From Bretschneidera sinensis (taxonomy: Eukaryota > Streptophyta > Magnoliopsida > Brassicales > Akaniaceae): a DNA stretch of 64,000 bases. This document shows, piece after piece, positions 1-10,426 of the stretch. Position 1 is the first letter of the stretch, and every line of letters begins with the position of its first letter. Below the pieces are notes generated by a model. The model saw only the letters and a list, made by a program, of their open reading frames with translations. It was not told the origin of the DNA and searched no databases. The position numbers and the translations under genes are program-made. The stretch lies in contig CM043702.1 of the NCBI GenBank assembly GCA_023935145.1, positions 109,715,088 to 109,779,087 on the forward strand, read 5' to 3'.

Positions 1-1310
1 GTGTCAGATAATGTTGCATTGGAAATGTGGACTTCAATGAAATTGTGGCTGCTGAGATTCAAGGAATCAGCAGCAACATCTGGTATAGCGTTGCCAAAGT
101 ACAGTATGTGCTCTTGATCTAAGTTATGGAGGCAGTGTCCTTGATGCCTAGGGCCTAGTTATAGGCACAATAGGCAATTTCATGTGTTCCATCTCAAGCA
201 TGGTTACGATTCTAGTGTTTACATGGACAAATCTCTTTTGGACATGTATGCTAGGGACGATGCCTGGTTGATCCTTGATTGGAGAGTAAGCATGATGTTT
301 TCTGGAATGCTTTGATTGCTGGGTGCCCTAGGAAGGATGATGAAGAGCAGGCTCTTGAGCTTTTCTGGAAGATCCTAGTGGAGGATTTTGAGCTACTCAT
401 TTAAGCTATTCTAGTGTCTTTGGTGCGTACTGGATATGCCCAACATGGGTTAGGGATAGAAGCTGTTCAGTGGTTTGAAGAATTGCTGAGGGTTGGAATT
501 GTACCCAATGATATTGTGTTCCTCCACGTTCTTGCCGTTTGTAGCCGTGAATAGCTTTTGGAAGAAAGCAATATTATTTTGAATTTATGAAGAAGTAAAA
601 AGTAGAACCAAAGGTTATGCATTATGTGACAATTGTGGATCTTCTTGGTTGAGCTGGACAGCTGGTCTTCTTGATAGAGCAAAGAGGCTATTGGATAAAT
701 GCTGGTAAAACCAACTGCAGCTGCTTGGAAAGCCCTGCTCAGTGTGTAGAATGCATAAGAACATGGAATTGGGTATTTGCATTGCTGGATGGTCTTTGAC
801 CTTCACCCTAATGATTCGGGTCCCCATGTGTTGCTCTATAACAATGCCTCCACCTGGTAGATAGAATGATGCTGCAAAACTGAGAAAGATAATGAAAAGA
901 ATGGGGGCGAGGAAAGAACCTGCTTGTAGCTGGGTGGAGATCGAGAATGCAGTGCACATGTTTGTGGTCGACAATGATGCCTGCTTGCAGAGGGAGGAGG
1001 TCCGTAAGAAGTGGGAGGAGCTGAGTAGGCATACCAGACACTAGCCATGTACTTCTCTTTGTGAACCAGCAGGAGAGGGAAGTGAAATTGCAGTACCATA
1101 GTGAGAAACTTGCTTTAGCATTTGCACTTCTCAACATCCCTCCTGGATCCTTCATGCATATCAAGAATGACATCAGAGTATGTGATGATTTCCATTCAGC
1201 AATCATGTTTGCATCAAAGGTCGTGGGGACTGAGGGAAATCATCGTGAGAGATACCAATCAGTTCAATCATTTTTGTGATGGCTCTTGTTCTTTTGGTGA
1301 CTACTGGTAG
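1..1310 (+). pseudogene. PPR protein pseudogene, PLS class with E and DYW domains (5' end outside window)
   Basis: The three plus frames together read as the C-terminal half of a PLS-class pentatricopeptide-repeat protein; intact members act in mitochondria or plastids in C-to-U RNA editing. Visible pieces are PPR segments (HGYDSSVYMDKSLLDMYA near 210-270, GYAQHGLGIEAVQWFEELL near 433-490), an E-domain-like part (KLRKIMKRMGARKEPACSW, about 880-940) and a DYW domain at 1085-1310 with [12 protein letters not shown], then [21 protein letters not shown] at the very end, the family's canonical terminus, followed by TAG. Multiple stops and frameshifts break it, for example between 1240 and 1250, where the DYW domain changes frame. 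Family identity is secure from the terminal motif; the orthologue cannot be named. It is the flanking host sequence of the transposon block. Confidence 0.85.
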
Positions 1311-2043
1311 TGCTACTTTTCAACTCCTAATCAGATACAGAACTCAGAAGATTGGTTGGTTGTTCATATGGATGCTACTCCATCACTAGTCACGGTGGCA
1401 TGGCATTAATGCCTGCTGGATTTTTGATGAAAATGTGTTCCATTTTAGACCAAGAGGAATTTGGGACTCATGCAAGTATGATTAGTTTAGGGTGGCTGAG
1501 ATGAACACTGGAAACAATAATGAGAAGTGACTTCTGATAGCCACGATAACCATTTCTGATGGCAAAGCAGGATTAAAATGCTACAGAAGTTGAGAATATG
1601 TGATCTGGACATGAAATCGCATATTTCTTTATTAGGAAATTTTGCGTCAAATTATTTACTGCAAATCTATTTGCTTCTGCTTTAGAACTCCAGCTAACTT
1701 TAGCATCCCCCCGACTAAGCTATTATAGGATTACTGAATAATCTTTGAATGTTATCATTAGATTTATGTGGAACTTCATAGTTCTGTTAGCAAATGTCAC
1801 AAGCTGTCCTTTTTCTCATACCATGTTTTCTTTCGCTAATTATCAAGTTTGTATGTTCTATTACTTAGATTTATTTCATTAACACTATCATACTGTTTGG
1901 CCGATGATTTGTTTTATCTTACAGTTAATGAGAATGGAAAAAGAAATGCAGCTAATATTTTGTTCTATCTGGCTCTGTTAATAAAGTGAAAGACTAGAGA
2001 CATCCTCAAGGCTGGAGCATTAAGAAAGTTGTAAGGCTTACAT
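1311..2043. other. Unassigned AT-rich sequence downstream of the PPR pseudogene
   Basis: No convincing ORF, RNA gene or LTR was seen. Base composition resembles plant 3' flanking or intron sequence. It may be the 3' untranslated region and downstream spacer of the decayed PPR gene. Confidence 0.4.
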
Positions 2044-2726
2044 GGATGCTCTATGGGCTCGTTTCCCAGAAGAAAATACAAAACTTGCATGAGAAATTGA
2101 AATGAGAACGTACACAGCAGATAACAAATTTTTATCTGATTATATAAACATGGACTTGCCAGGCATGTTTGGGAAAATCTTAGATAAGGAAATAGCTGTC
2201 ATTGGGCCAGCTGTAGCTAGTGTTGTTGCTCCAACTCCGACTTTTGAGAAATGCAGGTCGTCAGCTAATACAGAGTCATTCCAGGTTAAAATTTCAAAGC
2301 TTATAAACATCTCAGTGCACTTTTGGGCATACCCTTGGAACTGAAGTGCTTCTCTTCTTTTTTAATGTGTTTGTTCAGAGTCTTCAGACAGATCCCCCTT
2401 TGTGCATGGAGCCGTGATAGGAAAAGATACATTTTTCAGAAATGTTAGAAAATAGGAAATAGGCGTCACATCTCAAAATATTTCTTCTTCTCTAAAGAAA
2501 AATCTTGTAAAAGCCTAAAATGGCTCAAATCTATTTTGCTGAATAGTTTTCCTTTCTACAGTGGCTTCATTCTCCATGATGAGTTTGCTTTTGAACTCTT
2601 ACAAAACATGATCTTACCATCCTGTTTCCATGGTATGCTGAATTTAATTTTTTTCGTAAACTTTGGTGTGTTGTGTATTTTGCAGGAAGGAGTTAGTGAT
2701 AAGGTTGTAATCATCTAGAGAAATCG
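2044..2726 (+). pseudogene. Possible two-exon gene remnant of unknown function
   Basis: An open stretch on the plus strand (about 2044-2286, one in-frame TGA near 2091) encodes a non-repetitive peptide containing YMDALWARFPEENTKLA and NMDLPGMFGKILDKEIAVIG. It ends in CAG directly before GTTAAA, an acceptable splice donor. A pyrimidine-rich tract ending TTTTGCAG at about 2693 is an acceptable acceptor, and the next ten codons (EGVSDKVVII) continue in phase 0 to a TAG. That arrangement suggests the last two exons of a gene, joined by an intron of about 400 bp. I do not recognise the family. Upstream exons are not evident, and one frameshift seems to lie near 2035. It could also be chance. Confidence 0.3.
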
Positions 2727-2756
2727 GTAAGTTAAGAACTCGAAGCCTCATTGGCC

Positions 2757-2811
2757 AGGCCTAACAAGCATAAATTAATAGGTTTAAATATGACTATTTA
2801 AGCACTTATCA
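2757..2811 (-). repeat. Element A, 3' LTR remnant (first 55 bp)
   Basis: On the minus strand it begins TGATAAGTGCTTAAATAGTC, matching the 5' LTR start at 10426. Homology ends abruptly at about 2757. The minus-strand bases just before it (2812-2822) read GTTTGAGAGTG, a decayed form of the polypurine tract GTTTGGGGGTG kept in element F. Confidence 0.85.
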
Positions 2812-3380
2812 CACTCTCAAACTTACATATTGTTAGTCCCTTAGCAATACAAAACAAAAGACTATGTTAAAACGAAATTAAAGATAAGGTCATTTTCATG
2901 ATATTCAAAAATTTAGGTTGAACATAAAACCAAGATAACTGTTCATGAGTAAGCTTATAATAAAAACACATTTTTTGTATTGAAAAAGGATTTTTAAAAG
3001 GTCATGTTACTTACCTAAGGTTGGCTTAAGGCATCGCAAGTTTGATTTGTGTGTGATCAATTAGCACATATAAGATGAGGCTTCCACATAATTTTAGTGT
3101 ATAGTGTTTCGGTGCCCAAACCTTTATCGAATTCTTTATCAAAGAGAAGAAAAATAACATAATGCTTGTTTCTTTTCTTTTTCTTTTATCATGCGATCTT
3201 TTCCATGTTCAGTTCCATTAAGCTTTCTAATTGACCATTGTAACGAGTGTTTAGCCAATGACTCCCAAACCATATGGTTTTAGGGCATTAGGTGTAAAGA
3301 CACCCCTACGGATTTACTAACTCGAGTCAAAAAGGCTACGAAACTAATAGGTTTTAACGCTTCCAAGTGAAATTTTCACC

Positions 3381-3535
3381 TTTTGACGTGAACACTCAAT
3401 GCTTACTGAGGCAAGAGGCCCAGTTACTCAGTGAAATTTTTTATTATGATCATTAAAGGCTTAATCCCCACTTTTTGACGTGAACACTCACTGCTTACTG
3501 AGGCAAGAGGTCCAGTTACTCAGTGAAAAGTTTTT
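3381..3535 (-). repeat. Tandem pair of a 92-bp unit in the element A 3' region
   Basis: Two copies of a segment containing GACGTGAACACTCA, TTACTGAGGCAAGAGG and CAGTTACTCAGTGAAA start at 3385 and 3477, a 92-bp period. ACTGAG and CTCAGT inside each unit are inverted repeats that could form a small stem. Element F carries the same pair at the same period. Confidence 0.85.
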
Positions 3536-4160
3536 AATGATCATTAGAAGCTTTTTATTTACTTTTTGCATGATAGACATTTTTTTCTTTATTTTTCTTA
3601 TGCCAAAGTGCTCTTTTAACAAGTTATCCGATTACAGTTAGGTCATAGAAACATATACATAGAAATTATATGTCATACCCCACACAAATGCGTGCTAATG
3701 TGCTCGTGCAAATCTGGATCAAACTTGTGAATTCTTAAGTACCTTGAGGTAGGTAACTAAACTTTGTAAAATTCCTATTACAAGACTATTTGTTCTAGAT
3801 TTTAAGCTTATTAATGAAGTTTTATCAAAATTTTTGTTACCAAATGAACATGCATTTATCTTTTCTAAAAAAAAAAAACTGGGACCTAGTGTGTGCATGT
3901 GTCAGTGTGTATCTCCCACTACCCCCAAACTTAATAAACACATTGTCCCCAATGTGTGTGTGGCATGAAAAGATCTGATATGGGAGATGGAGAACTAGAT
4001 TGCTTGCTTTGCTCGTAACATGCCTCCAAACTTGAACTGGATGCACGCACTAAGTACCTAACAAAGAAAAATAAACGTTGTGCCGGAAAACAAGAAATAT
4101 GTATATTAAACATGTAAATATAAACATAAAAAAAATACTATAAGGAAAAAGGATATGCTT

Positions 4161-4193
4161 TGGGGTGCCTCCCGTGATCGCTAAGTTTTACGT
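4161..4193 (-). other. Conserved block just downstream of ORF3 (element A copy)
   Basis: On the minus strand this reads GACGTAAAACTTAGCGATCA followed by CGGGAGGCACCCCA. Near-identical blocks sit after ORF3 in element F (37132-37166) and after the gag remnant in element H (57432-57465). The function is unknown; it is a useful landmark for the start of the 3' untranslated region. Confidence 0.7.
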
Positions 4194-4216
4194 CTTCAGT
4201 CAGACGGGGTATCCTC

Positions 4217-5352
4217 TCATTGCAGATCATCAGGTGGTGTAGTCGAAAAGGTACCGAGTTCAGGGGGTAGGCGATCAAGGATGGCCTGTAGCATCGCCTC
4301 CTGTCGTGCAAACTGTGCCTCTAACCTATCGATCCGCTGATGGATCAAACGGGCTACCTCACGATCTTCCCGACGGATGTCGGACAGCTCACAACAGAAG
4401 GAAGACAGCTTATCTAGAAGGTGCTGATACTCCATGGACCCCATGTCGGGCTGGTCCTCCTCCCATGTAGGGCTCACCGGTGGGTGCTCGGCCTCCATCA
4501 GATCATCTGCCACAGGCTCATCAATAGGAATCTGCACCTGGGGTCCTTGGGGCATGTGGGACTGGCTGAGACTCGACTGGGCCCTCCTGAAGAATGGATG
4601 ATCGCTAACCGGGCCGTCGATGGAGGAACCTCTGATCCCCTTCTTCTTGAAGATATGACTGAGCAAGAAAGGCAAAGGGAGCCCCCAGGTATTGGCTGTG
4701 GTGGTCTGCTGGTTATGCACATTGTCCTAGAACTTGTGTATATGACTCCATATGACTGCTGGGATGGAGTACCAATGACCCCGATGAAAGGCATAAAGAG
4801 CTTGTAAAAACTGATCCCGCTTATGTGTTTTGTGCCCAAAATGACACACATTACGCTGGAGGATGGAGTCTACGAACCATAAACGGGGAGGCAACCTCGA
4901 CCAGCTCCCAGCATTGTTGTGGCGGTCTGCATACTGGCCCGCACACATGTCCTCTATGATGTGTGGTAGAGGAAACGGGTTAGGCTGCTCCTCCATGTGG
5001 CTGTCCTCCGGTGGGGACTCATCACAGCAATGTAAAGAACCGGCTATGTCGGTGATGGTTAGCTCTATGAATCTGCCCTGGACTGAAGAAGATAAGATCT
5101 CTGGCCTGGTGCAGTCGGAGGTCAGGTTCTCGTAGAAGTTAACCACAAATTTGGTGTAAGCTGTCAAACAGACCGGTTTGAACAGTCGTTTGAGACCTCG
5201 GTTCTTGAACTCTTGTACCACCCATCTTGTGGTGTCCAGACTCTTGAAGTCCTCATCTACGTTAAAAGTAGTCTTGAACAGCATTTCACACTAATCAAAA
5301 CTAGGTCGAGTGGACTGGGAGCAGCTACCGGAAGCTCGGGAAGTGGAGGCCA
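4217..5352 (-). pseudogene. Element A, ORF3 (post-pol protein of Athila type; possible plant-transposon-protein domain)
   Basis: One minus-strand frame of about 378 codons runs from ATG at 5352 to 4217 with two in-frame TAGs, at about 5290 and at 4727-4729. The N-terminal 30 residues are Ser/Thr-rich. The globular part carries RWVVQEFKNRGLKRLFKP, VVNFYENL and VQGRFIELT, then DMCAGQYADRHNNAG and YAFHRGHWYSIPAVIWSHI. The C-terminal third is a probable coiled coil (RLIHQRIDRLEAQFARQEAM). This is the position called env-like in Athila elements, but no signal peptide or membrane segment is visible. The pattern resembles the domain known as putative plant transposon protein. Element F has the same ORF, and the Sirevirus ORF at 48428-49690 looks related. 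Confidence 0.7.
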
Positions 5353-5620
5353 TGTGCTGAGAAAAATAGTATAGTTTCTGTCGTTTTTGCGCTTGTTCAC
5401 AGTCAATAGTGCACTCGATCACACAGAGTGATGAGCGCTCGATCGCTAATACCTAGCGCTCGATCTCACTCGCTAATACCTAGCGCTCGATCTCACTCGG
5501 TCGGGTAATAGGTCGAACACTTTACGTGCAACAGAAACCCGAAGCTGCAGAATTTATACACAGTTGATCCAAACCCCCTGCAAATACGAAAATACCCAAT
5601 CAACACATAAGATAAACATA

Positions 5621-5654
<34 letters not shown>

Positions 5655-6288
5655 GATAATGAATATGTAAATTAAAGATCAAGAATCGTGTGTGTGTAAG
5701 TATCTGAAAACCAAAAATGTGTGTAACTTGTGTGCTTAGGATGATAGTGGGTGTGCAAGGGAGAAAGAAAATGTGTTGGCCTGGTGGTGAGCTTGATTAT
5801 GTTGCGAGGTGGTGGTGGTGTGGAGTGCCGGAGGTGAGTGGGTGGTTTTAAACAGAGTTAGTTTAAGGTGATGGCAAGTGCGATAGACTAGAGGAAGAAG
5901 TGCGTTGGAGCGTAATGTGAGAAAAATGGGTTATTGAGTGAAGTGTGAATAAAAATTTTACGTGCCTTCTCTGCCTCGAGTGCATGGTGACGTGCGCTCT
6001 ATCGCACAGTGCCCAAGTGTGTAGGGTGTTGCGCTCGCGCACACTGGAGTGTATGGCAAGAGTGCGCTCGAGCACACTACGTAGTGCGCTCGATCGCAGT
6101 GCAGAAAATGCTGATAGCAATGAAATATTAAAGTATTAAAATAATGAAGTGAACAAGGGGAAGAATTGGTAACGATACAACCATACCATATTGTATTGGC
6201 CTCAGTACCACTAACCTCGATAGAGGCGCTTGAGCTATATGTTATGCAAGTGGGATTTGCTCAAACGCTCTCTATAGTAGCTTTAGTG
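5353..6288 (-). other. Element A, pol-ORF3 spacer with palindromic motif clusters and an AT microsatellite
   Basis: No protein-coding frame is supported. The spacer holds two clusters of the TGCGCTCGATCGCA-type motif: 5400-5510, including a 28-bp unit (GCGCTCGATCTCACTCGCTA and flanks) repeated in tandem, and 5990-6105, centres near 5999, 6036, 6069 and 6091. Between them, 5617-5655 is an almost pure AT dinucleotide tract. Confidence 0.7.
5617..5655. repeat. AT dinucleotide microsatellite
   Basis: About 39 bp of alternating A and T with one interruption (ACAT). It lies in the element A spacer. Confidence 0.95.
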
Positions 6289-8850
6289 CTACTTTCTTTG
6301 AAGGGGGCACTTAAAGCCCACATCAGGTGGTTCCAGTGCCATCGACAACTGCTTCGTCTCCAATTTTGGTGCCTGGTCAGTAAAATAGGAAAAAGTAGTA
6401 TTAGTAAGTTCAAGATTTTCAACTCGAGGATTGTACTTATTTGAAAGCTTGGGTGTGTTCTTGATGGTGTGCATAGATCCATTGATATCATTAATCACAT
6501 CGTCATCCTCTGGCCTAATGTCCAATCTTCTATCATCATGGTTGGGGATGGTCTCCAATGGAGCAGTGCGATGGACCTTAGAAACTTTCTCAACAATACC
6601 TTGCATTAAGCTCACATTATAACACTCATTATCATTTTTGGTTGATTCTAATGTATTAAATATTTTGAATTCCATCTCTTCATCATTTACTTTCATAGTG
6701 ACAATGCCTCTTTTTACACTAATATTCGTGTCAGCAGTAATCATAAATGGTCTTCCTAAGATGATAGGGAGTGGTAATGGCATATGACATTCCTCCATGT
6801 CTAACACAATAAAATCAGTAGGTAAAATAAATTTACCTACTCTTACCAAAACATCCTCGAGGATACCTTTTGGTCATTTGATGCTTCTGTCAGCTAATTG
6901 CAAAGTAATGGAGGTTGGTTGGAGCTCCCCCAAACCTAGCGTCTCAAATACACTGTATGGTAACAAGTTGACACTCGCTCCTAGATCCAATAATGCATGC
7001 TCGAAAAGCTGGTCACCTAGCCTGCAAGGAATGGTAAAACTACCCGAATCTTTTAATTTTGGTGGTAGTTTTCTTAATAGTACAACACTCACCTCTTCAG
7101 TCAAGGCTACCATCTCATGCTCCTGAAACTTCCTTTTGTTAGTGCAACAATCTTTTAAAAACTTAGCATAAGCAGGGAGTTGTTTTATTGCATCTAATAA
7201 AGGAATGTTTATTTCCACCGTTTTCAAGGTTTCAAAAATGTCACTCAGTTTAGTTTCCTTTTTAGACTTTACTAACCTTTAAGAGAAGGGTGGAGGTTCA
7301 TTTACCTTTTCTATCTCACCTACCTTAGAGGTGGAGGCTTTGTTTGGAGATGCTCATGCAGAGTCATCGATGCCTATAATCTTTCCACTTCTAAGGGTTG
7401 TCACAACATTTAATTGTTGATGTTCTCTTGGATTAGGTATTGGCTGGGTTGGAAGCTCTCCTTGCTTTATGGTACTCAGTTCCTTGGCCAATTGTCCCAT
7501 TTGTACCTCTAGTCCTTGAATGGCTTGATCACATTTTGCAGTGATTTGTCGTATCTCAGTCCAAAATTGTTTAGATTCTTCCATGAACTATTCGTGAGAA
7601 GTCATTAGTTGTTGCTGCTGAGTTGCCAATTGCCTTACAAGACTTTTGAGGTCATTCTTCTTTGTCTCGGGAGCTGAGTGGGCTACTGGTTGGAAGTTTC
7701 TTTGCTGTCCTTGACCGTTCTGATTGTTACTCCAAGAGAAATTTGGGTGATTCCACCATCCAGGGTTGTAGGTGTTTGCATAAGGGTTGTTCTTTGGCGG
7801 ATAATTGTTTGGTCCCCCAAAGTTTGCTTGCTCATGATTTGCAGATGAATACAAGGGACATGTATCCGTATTATGATCAAATTGGGAGCAAATAACATAT
7901 ACTTGGAGTGGTGCAGCTGGTGGGTTAGGTGAGGTATTCTGAGCAGCCATAGCTTTTACCAATAGGTTTAGTTTCCTCTCCACAGCAGCTATTTGAGGAA
8001 AAGATCCTCTATTTAAATTTACCTCATACATACCCCTACTCTTGGTTACATGTCTACTTCGAGAGGAGATCTGTTGAGTGTGTTCACTTAGGGTTTTGAA
8101 GAGTTCCATAGCTTCTTCGCTGCTTTTCTCCATCAGCACTCCTCCACAACCTGAATCCACAATATTTTTGTTAGTATCACTCAAACCTTCATAGAAAGCT
8201 TGTACTAGTTCATCTTGAGGTAGGTTGTGGTGTGGGCATTTGAGTAGTAGCTCGTTGAAGTGTCCCCAGGCCTCGAAGAACAGATCTCCATCTTTTTGTT
8301 GGAAGGATTGAATTTCCTTCCTCATTTGCCTCGTCTTTTGGGTTGGGAAAAACTTTCTTAGGAATTTGCTAGCCAACTCTTCCCAAGTGTGGATAGAAAC
8401 TGCAGGCAAAGAATTATACCATAGTTTAGCATTATCTTTTAAGGAAAAAAGGAAAAGAATTAACCTTATTCCTTCTTGGTCTAAGCCTCGGATGTGCTAG
8501 AATTTGTAAAGATCGAAGAACTCTCGAAGGTGCAAGTGTGGGTCCTCATTAGGTGTACCCCTAAAGTGAGTCAGTGCACTGAGTATCTGCGGAGATATGT
8601 AGTAGTTTCCTTTTGCCTCAGGTTGATATGCAATGCACGATGGTTGATCAAGGTTCTGTGGGATGAAGGATTGCTTCATCGGCCTTCGCTCAGGTGGTTG
8701 CTGCTCGACGAGCTGTTCCGCCATTGGTACTTCTTCCTCAATTTCTTCTTCTACCTCTTCTAAATTGTCTCTAAGCCTTTATCGGATAGTCCACTCAAGC
8801 TCGGTGTCGAGGGGAAAGAATGCCGGATGCTTGGATCGACGCTCGTGCAT
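6289..8850 (-). pseudogene. Element A, gag-protease fused to the pol C-terminus
   Basis: A single minus-strand frame runs from ATG at 8850 to TAG at 6289-6291, broken only by point stops (near 8790, 8497, 7588, 7354, 7279 and 6872). Order: gag core with WEELASKFLRKFFPTQKTRQ and CPHHNLPQDELVQAFYEGL, a degenerate zinc knuckle (YVICSQFDHNTDTC, first Cys replaced by Tyr), YNPGWWNHPNFSW, a Gln-rich coiled-coil stretch, then the aspartic protease region (ALLDLGASVNLLPYSVFETL, later IILGRPFM). After the residues PKLETKQL the frame passes directly into DVGFKCPLQRK, the end of pol. RT, RNase H and integrase (about 2.8 kb in element F) are absent, yet the frame is kept. It could only have moved with enzymes supplied in trans. 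Confidence 0.8.
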
Positions 8851-9109
8851 GAATTGGTGGCAGTCACGTAAGTGCAGCAGTCAAACATTGCTGCTCGGGT
8901 AACTCTCTGCCTCAAATGCGCTCGATCGCACAAGAGGGTGCACTCGATCGCAAGTGGCACAGAAAGCTCTCCTGGAGTGCCTGAGACAGTAATAAAAAAG
9001 AAATTGATTAGGGTTTAAACGAAATAAAGGTGAATAATAAAGAAAAATTAAAACAGAATAAAGAAAAAATTACTAAACGAAAATAATTCTAGAAAGAAAT
9101 TTAGTGCAA
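8851..9109 (-). other. Element A, gag leader with palindrome cluster
   Basis: Non-coding leader between the primer site and gag. Two copies of the palindromic motif sit at about 8922-8955 (TGCGCTCGATCGCACA and TGCACTCGATCGCA on the plus strand). Element F has its own cluster at the same place (62905-62965). Confidence 0.7.
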
Positions 9110-9127
9110 TCCCCGGCAACGGTGCCA
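9110..9127 (-). other. Element A primer-binding site (tRNA-Asp type)
   Basis: The minus strand reads TGGCACCGTTGCCGGGGA, one mismatch from the complement of the plant tRNA-Asp 3' end. It lies six bases inside the LTR end. Confidence 0.9.
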
Positions 9128-9133
9128 AAAATT

Positions 9134-10426
9134 TGTTGTACGTTTATCTACCTAAATAAATATGCAAAGAACCGTACTTGTTTTACTTGCAAGTGCACAA
9201 GGTCAATGGTAGCATAGTGTGCAAGTGCAAGATCATTTTCACAGGGATTGGTCAATTTTTATTTAGAATTAGTTTCTTCGTAGTAAAAATAGAAATATGT
9301 GTTGGTTGTGAGTTGCTAATAATAAGAACATAGGGTTGTGATATCCACCACTAATTATAATTTCCCACTAAGTAAGGTGCCAATGCTCTAGCCATATTAT
9401 GAATATTTAATGGTTGCCAACCTAAGGGCTTCGTCCACACCTTAGGCTATTGATCTCCCTATGCAACGAGTTAGGCATGGTGTATACTCTAACTCTTTTC
9501 TCTCTTAAGGGATTCAGCATGGGTGTATACTAAGTTGTTCCTTAAGAGAGCATAAGGGCTATGGAGATCGGTAACCACACGGGACCTAGGGTTTAGTCCG
9601 CTCCCGGTTTCCCATGTTGATTAACCCTAGAATCCGGTGTGGATATCTCTTGTTACTAATGTTGAACCCAGGACTCGGTCATCCAAATTGATTCAACTAA
9701 CGAATCCATACCACATGCATACGTTGATCTGACACACATATATGATGAATTTAAATATAAACAGGTATTAATCAAGTTAAACATTCTAACATGGCTATAA
9801 GCAAAGGTAATTGATGAATATATATGTGGAAAAGCATAAATAGGGCTTCAATCGAGCCCTATAAGAGTTTAGTTACACATACTAGTTAAACTAAACATTA
9901 TAAACATTCTAAACATAATGAAACAAAAACAGAAAAATAAAACCCGAAGAAGACTTGGGAGATGAGTCGTCAATTCCTCTCTTAAGCTTGCAACTTCAAG
10001 TCTAAAACAAAAGGTATGGTTTATGTGTTTTACAAAGCTAATATAGGGCTCTAAGGGTGCCCCAAAACTCTAATTTCCAATTTGAGGTCCAGAGACTTCT
10101 TTCCATATCTGGCTCTACCACCTCTAAAGTGTTTGCGCTCGATCGTATGCGGGATGCGCTCGAGCGCAAGTGTGCGCTGAGCCTCTTACAAGTGCCCTCG
10201 TGTGCCTGTGCGCTCGATTATAAGGGAGGTGCGCTCGAGCGGACTTTGCTGGATGGTAGAACTTGACCTTTTACTCCTAAAAGCTCCAAAATATCATCTT
10301 TTTGTCAAAGCCCTGTGAAAAACACATAAAACACAAAAATGAAATATAATCTACTAAAATAGATAAACAAAAAGCCTAACAAGCGTAAATTAAGGGGCTT
10401 AAATATGACTATTTAAGCACTTATCA
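9134..10426 (-). repeat. Element A, 5' LTR (1293 bp)
   Basis: It begins TGATAAGTGCTTAAATAGTC and ends TACAACA on the minus strand, with TG...CA termini. It carries a palindrome cluster at 10130-10250 and copies of a short GGCATGGTGTATACT-like motif near 9473-9530. It is related to the LTRs of element F, but clearly diverged. Confidence 0.9.
10130..10250 (-). repeat. Palindromic TGCG-CTCGA-CGCA motif cluster, element A LTR
   Basis: Copies near 10136-10150 (TGCGCTCGATCGTATGCG), 10156-10170 (TGCGCTCGAGCGCAAG), 10209-10222 and 10231-10242 (TGCGCTCGAGCGGA). They are spaced at roughly 20-50 bp. Confidence 0.75.

Larger units (their letters stand above)
2812..4216 (-). other. Element A, 3' untranslated region
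   Basis: About 1.4 kb without a coding frame, between ORF3 and the 3' LTR. It matches the corresponding part of element F (35776-37167), including the paired 92-bp repeat and the GACGTAAAACTTAG-type block near 4161-4193. Nothing else was seen. Confidence 0.7.
2757..10426 (-). mobile_element. Element A: Athila-like Ty3/gypsy retrotransposon lacking RT-RH-integrase
   Basis: Read on the minus strand: 5' LTR (9134-10426), tRNA-Asp-type primer site, gag and protease in one broken frame, a direct join to the last codons of pol, a spacer with palindromic motifs, ORF3, a long 3' untranslated region, a decayed polypurine tract and only the first 55 bp of the 3' LTR. Athila affiliation rests on the tRNA-Asp primer site, the protease motif LLDLGASVNLLP, the gag motif YNPGWWNHPNFSW and an ORF after pol. 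The left end is truncated at 2757 against host-like sequence, so no target-site duplication can be checked. It is related to element F but clearly diverged. Confidence 0.85.

Noticed and set aside
4421..5135. Plus-strand frames opposite ORF3 of A
   Set aside because: They are antisense to the well-supported ORF3 frame, with no family match and no start context.
5404..6105. Palindrome clusters as a CRISPR array
   Set aside because: Repeats are 12-16 bp, degenerate, with no unique spacers of constant length, and this is plant nuclear DNA.
9110..9127. tRNA-Asp gene
   Set aside because: Only the 18 bp matching the tRNA 3' end are present, next to LTR ends; these are primer-binding sites.
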